NCBI GenBank assembly: GCA_011526585.1
Contig: WYBB01000056.1
Location: 1-64,000 of the forward strand
Origin: Deltaproteobacteria bacterium
GTDB taxonomy: Bacteria > Myxococcota_A > UBA9042 > PHBI01
Direction of reading: 5' to 3'
DNA: 64,000 bases
The translations under genes were made by a program, and so were the position numbers. Every line of letters begins with the position of its first letter. The first letter of the stretch is position 1. Positions 63,228 through 64,000 of this stretch are shown in pieces. The notes beneath the pieces are model-generated. The model was not told the origin of the DNA, did not search any database, and worked only from the letters and a program-made list of their open reading frames with translations.

Positions 63228-64000
63228 TCAGCGGCGGTCGAGCCTCGCGTATGCGGCGTAGGCCTCGTCGAGGGCGCTCACGATCGCGTCGCGCTCGTGC
63301 ACGAGGTCGAGGATCAGGGCCCGGTGGCGGCCGGAGATCCATTGGAAGAAGCGCCTGGCTTCGCGCAGCGCGCGCGAGCGCTCGCTGAAGTAGCGGATCG
63401 CGTAGAGGCCGCACGGTGGCATCACCAACCACACGACGAGCGGTCCGGGCCAACCGAGGATCAGGGCCGACGCGATCGTCCACGCGACGTGCCAGACGAG
63501 GTAGACGAGCACGGCGCCGAGGAGCTTGACCGTCGCCGCGAGCGGCCCCGACGGGTTCACCTTGCGCGCGAGCAGCGACGAGAGCGCAAACGGCAGCGCG
63601 TAAAACCCGAGCCCCGCCAGCGCCACCGGGACGCCGATGACGAGGGCGAGCATCTGGACGACGACGAAGCGCGCCACCCCGCTCGCGCGGTACTCGGGCG
63701 TCAGCCGCTCGGGCGGTACGCCGAGCGCGCGCAGGTCGCTGTCGAAGCGGCGGATGCGACGGCGCAGCGCGGCGACGCGCTCGGGCTCGTGGCGCTCGAG
63801 CACGCGCGCGGCCTGGGCGTAGGCGCGCACCCGCGCGACCGGGTCGCGCTCGCGCCCGTCGTCGGCGGGGCGGATCGCGGCGGCGAGCTCGAGCAGGGGC
63901 AGATCGTCCCAGCGCTCGAGGTTGAGGGTCACCTCGCGCAGCCCTTCATCGATGCGTGCGGTGAGCGTGCGCACGGCCGCGCGCGGGTCGTGCTGGTAGG
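63228..64000 (-). CDS. C-terminal part of a lysophospholipid acyltransferase-like membrane protein (5' partial)
   Basis: The frame is open beyond base 64000, so only the end is visible (about 257 residues). It reads ...LTARIDEGLREVTLNLERWDDLPLLELAAAI, a pattern found directly after the PlsC domain in a group of bacterial acyltransferases, then three to four hydrophobic helices (VVVQMLALVIGVPVALAGLGFYALPFAL, LLGAVLVYLVWHVAWTIASALIL, LVVWLVMPPCGLYAI) and a basic, charged C-terminus. The catalytic H-x4-D motif would lie outside the window, so the call is tentative. Confidence 0.6.
   Translation of the reverse strand, partial: YQHDPRAAVRTLTARIDEGLREVTLNLERWDDLPLLELAAAIRPADDGRERDPVARVRAYAQAARVLERHEPERVAALRRRIRRFDSDLRALGVPPERLTPEYRASGVARFVVVQMLALVIGVPVALAGLGFYALPFALSSLLARKVNPSGPLAATVKLLGAVLVYLVWHVAWTIASALILGWPGPLVVWLVMPPCGLYAIRYFSERSRALREARRFFQWISGRHRALILDLVHERDAIVSALDEAYAAYARLDRR

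Overview
The window is very GC-rich (roughly 70 % by eye) and gene-dense. It carries many lipoproteins, two surface proteins with C-terminal tails of the MYXO-CTERM type, MopE-like DxDCDG repeats, FHA-domain proteins, multihaem cytochromes, a PEGA protein and a split Mla/MCE lipid system. Together these point to a member of the Myxococcota. No rRNA, tRNA, CRISPR array, integrase or transposase was recognised, so this looks like chromosomal backbone with small accessory insertions.

Layout. 1-9.9 kb: the end of a Cys/Asp-repeat surface protein, convergent with uvrC; a DUF1415 gene; a PIN toxin-antitoxin pair; a VWA/DUF4159 membrane pair; a lipoprotein; and a second PIN pair. 9.9-12.5 kb: an 11-haem lipoprotein cytochrome with a small lipoprotein partner. 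12.7-16.9 kb: leftward aromatic amino-acid genes, tyrA and then a pheA whose chorismate mutase domain is of the AroH type, coupled by overlapping stop/start codons to a Lon-N-domain protein and a BtpA-family protein. 16.9-20 kb: a membrane PH-like protein, a long-chain acyl-CoA ligase and a SirB1-type protein. 20-30 kb: lipoproteins, a zinc-ribbon repeat protein, a response regulator, a PEGA protein, aroA, a SUI1-type factor, pepA, a Uma2-family protein and crcB.

30-44.6 kb: a 412-bp intergenic stretch with an imperfect inverted-repeat element, then a lipoprotein with a clear terminator, prfB with its programmed +1 frameshift, two cytochromes c, a coupled pair of PNPOx-fold proteins (the second PNPOx-GAF-winged helix), a leftward phospholipid operon (nucleotide kinase, PlsB-like acyltransferase, gpsA, APP1-like phosphatase), an FAD oxidoreductase, a TolC-like protein and mlaC. 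44.6-53.5 kb: two FHA proteins, one carrying a CpaF/TadA-like ATPase region with a degenerate P-loop; thiS-thiG-thiE; then mlaE and an MCE protein without an adjacent mlaF. 53.8-56.8 kb: folE, an ECF sigma factor and a Rieske/FAD reductase. 57-60.2 kb: a lipoprotein with a phospholipase-A2-like motif whose reading frame is broken beside a tandem duplication, and a MYXO-CTERM protein. 60.2-64 kb: a lipoprotein with six Cys-paired repeats, a Phd/PIN pair and the end of an acyltransferase-like protein.

Themes. Envelope lipid handling recurs (plsB/gpsA/APP1, mlaC, mlaE/MCE, fadD, partial acyltransferase). Translational coupling through ATGA/TGATG overlaps is common. The observations that most merit follow-up are the AroH-PheA fusion and its operon partners, the FHA-linked pseudo-CpaF, the PNPOx-GAF-winged-helix pair, the six-repeat lipoprotein and the frame-broken PLA2-like lipoprotein.
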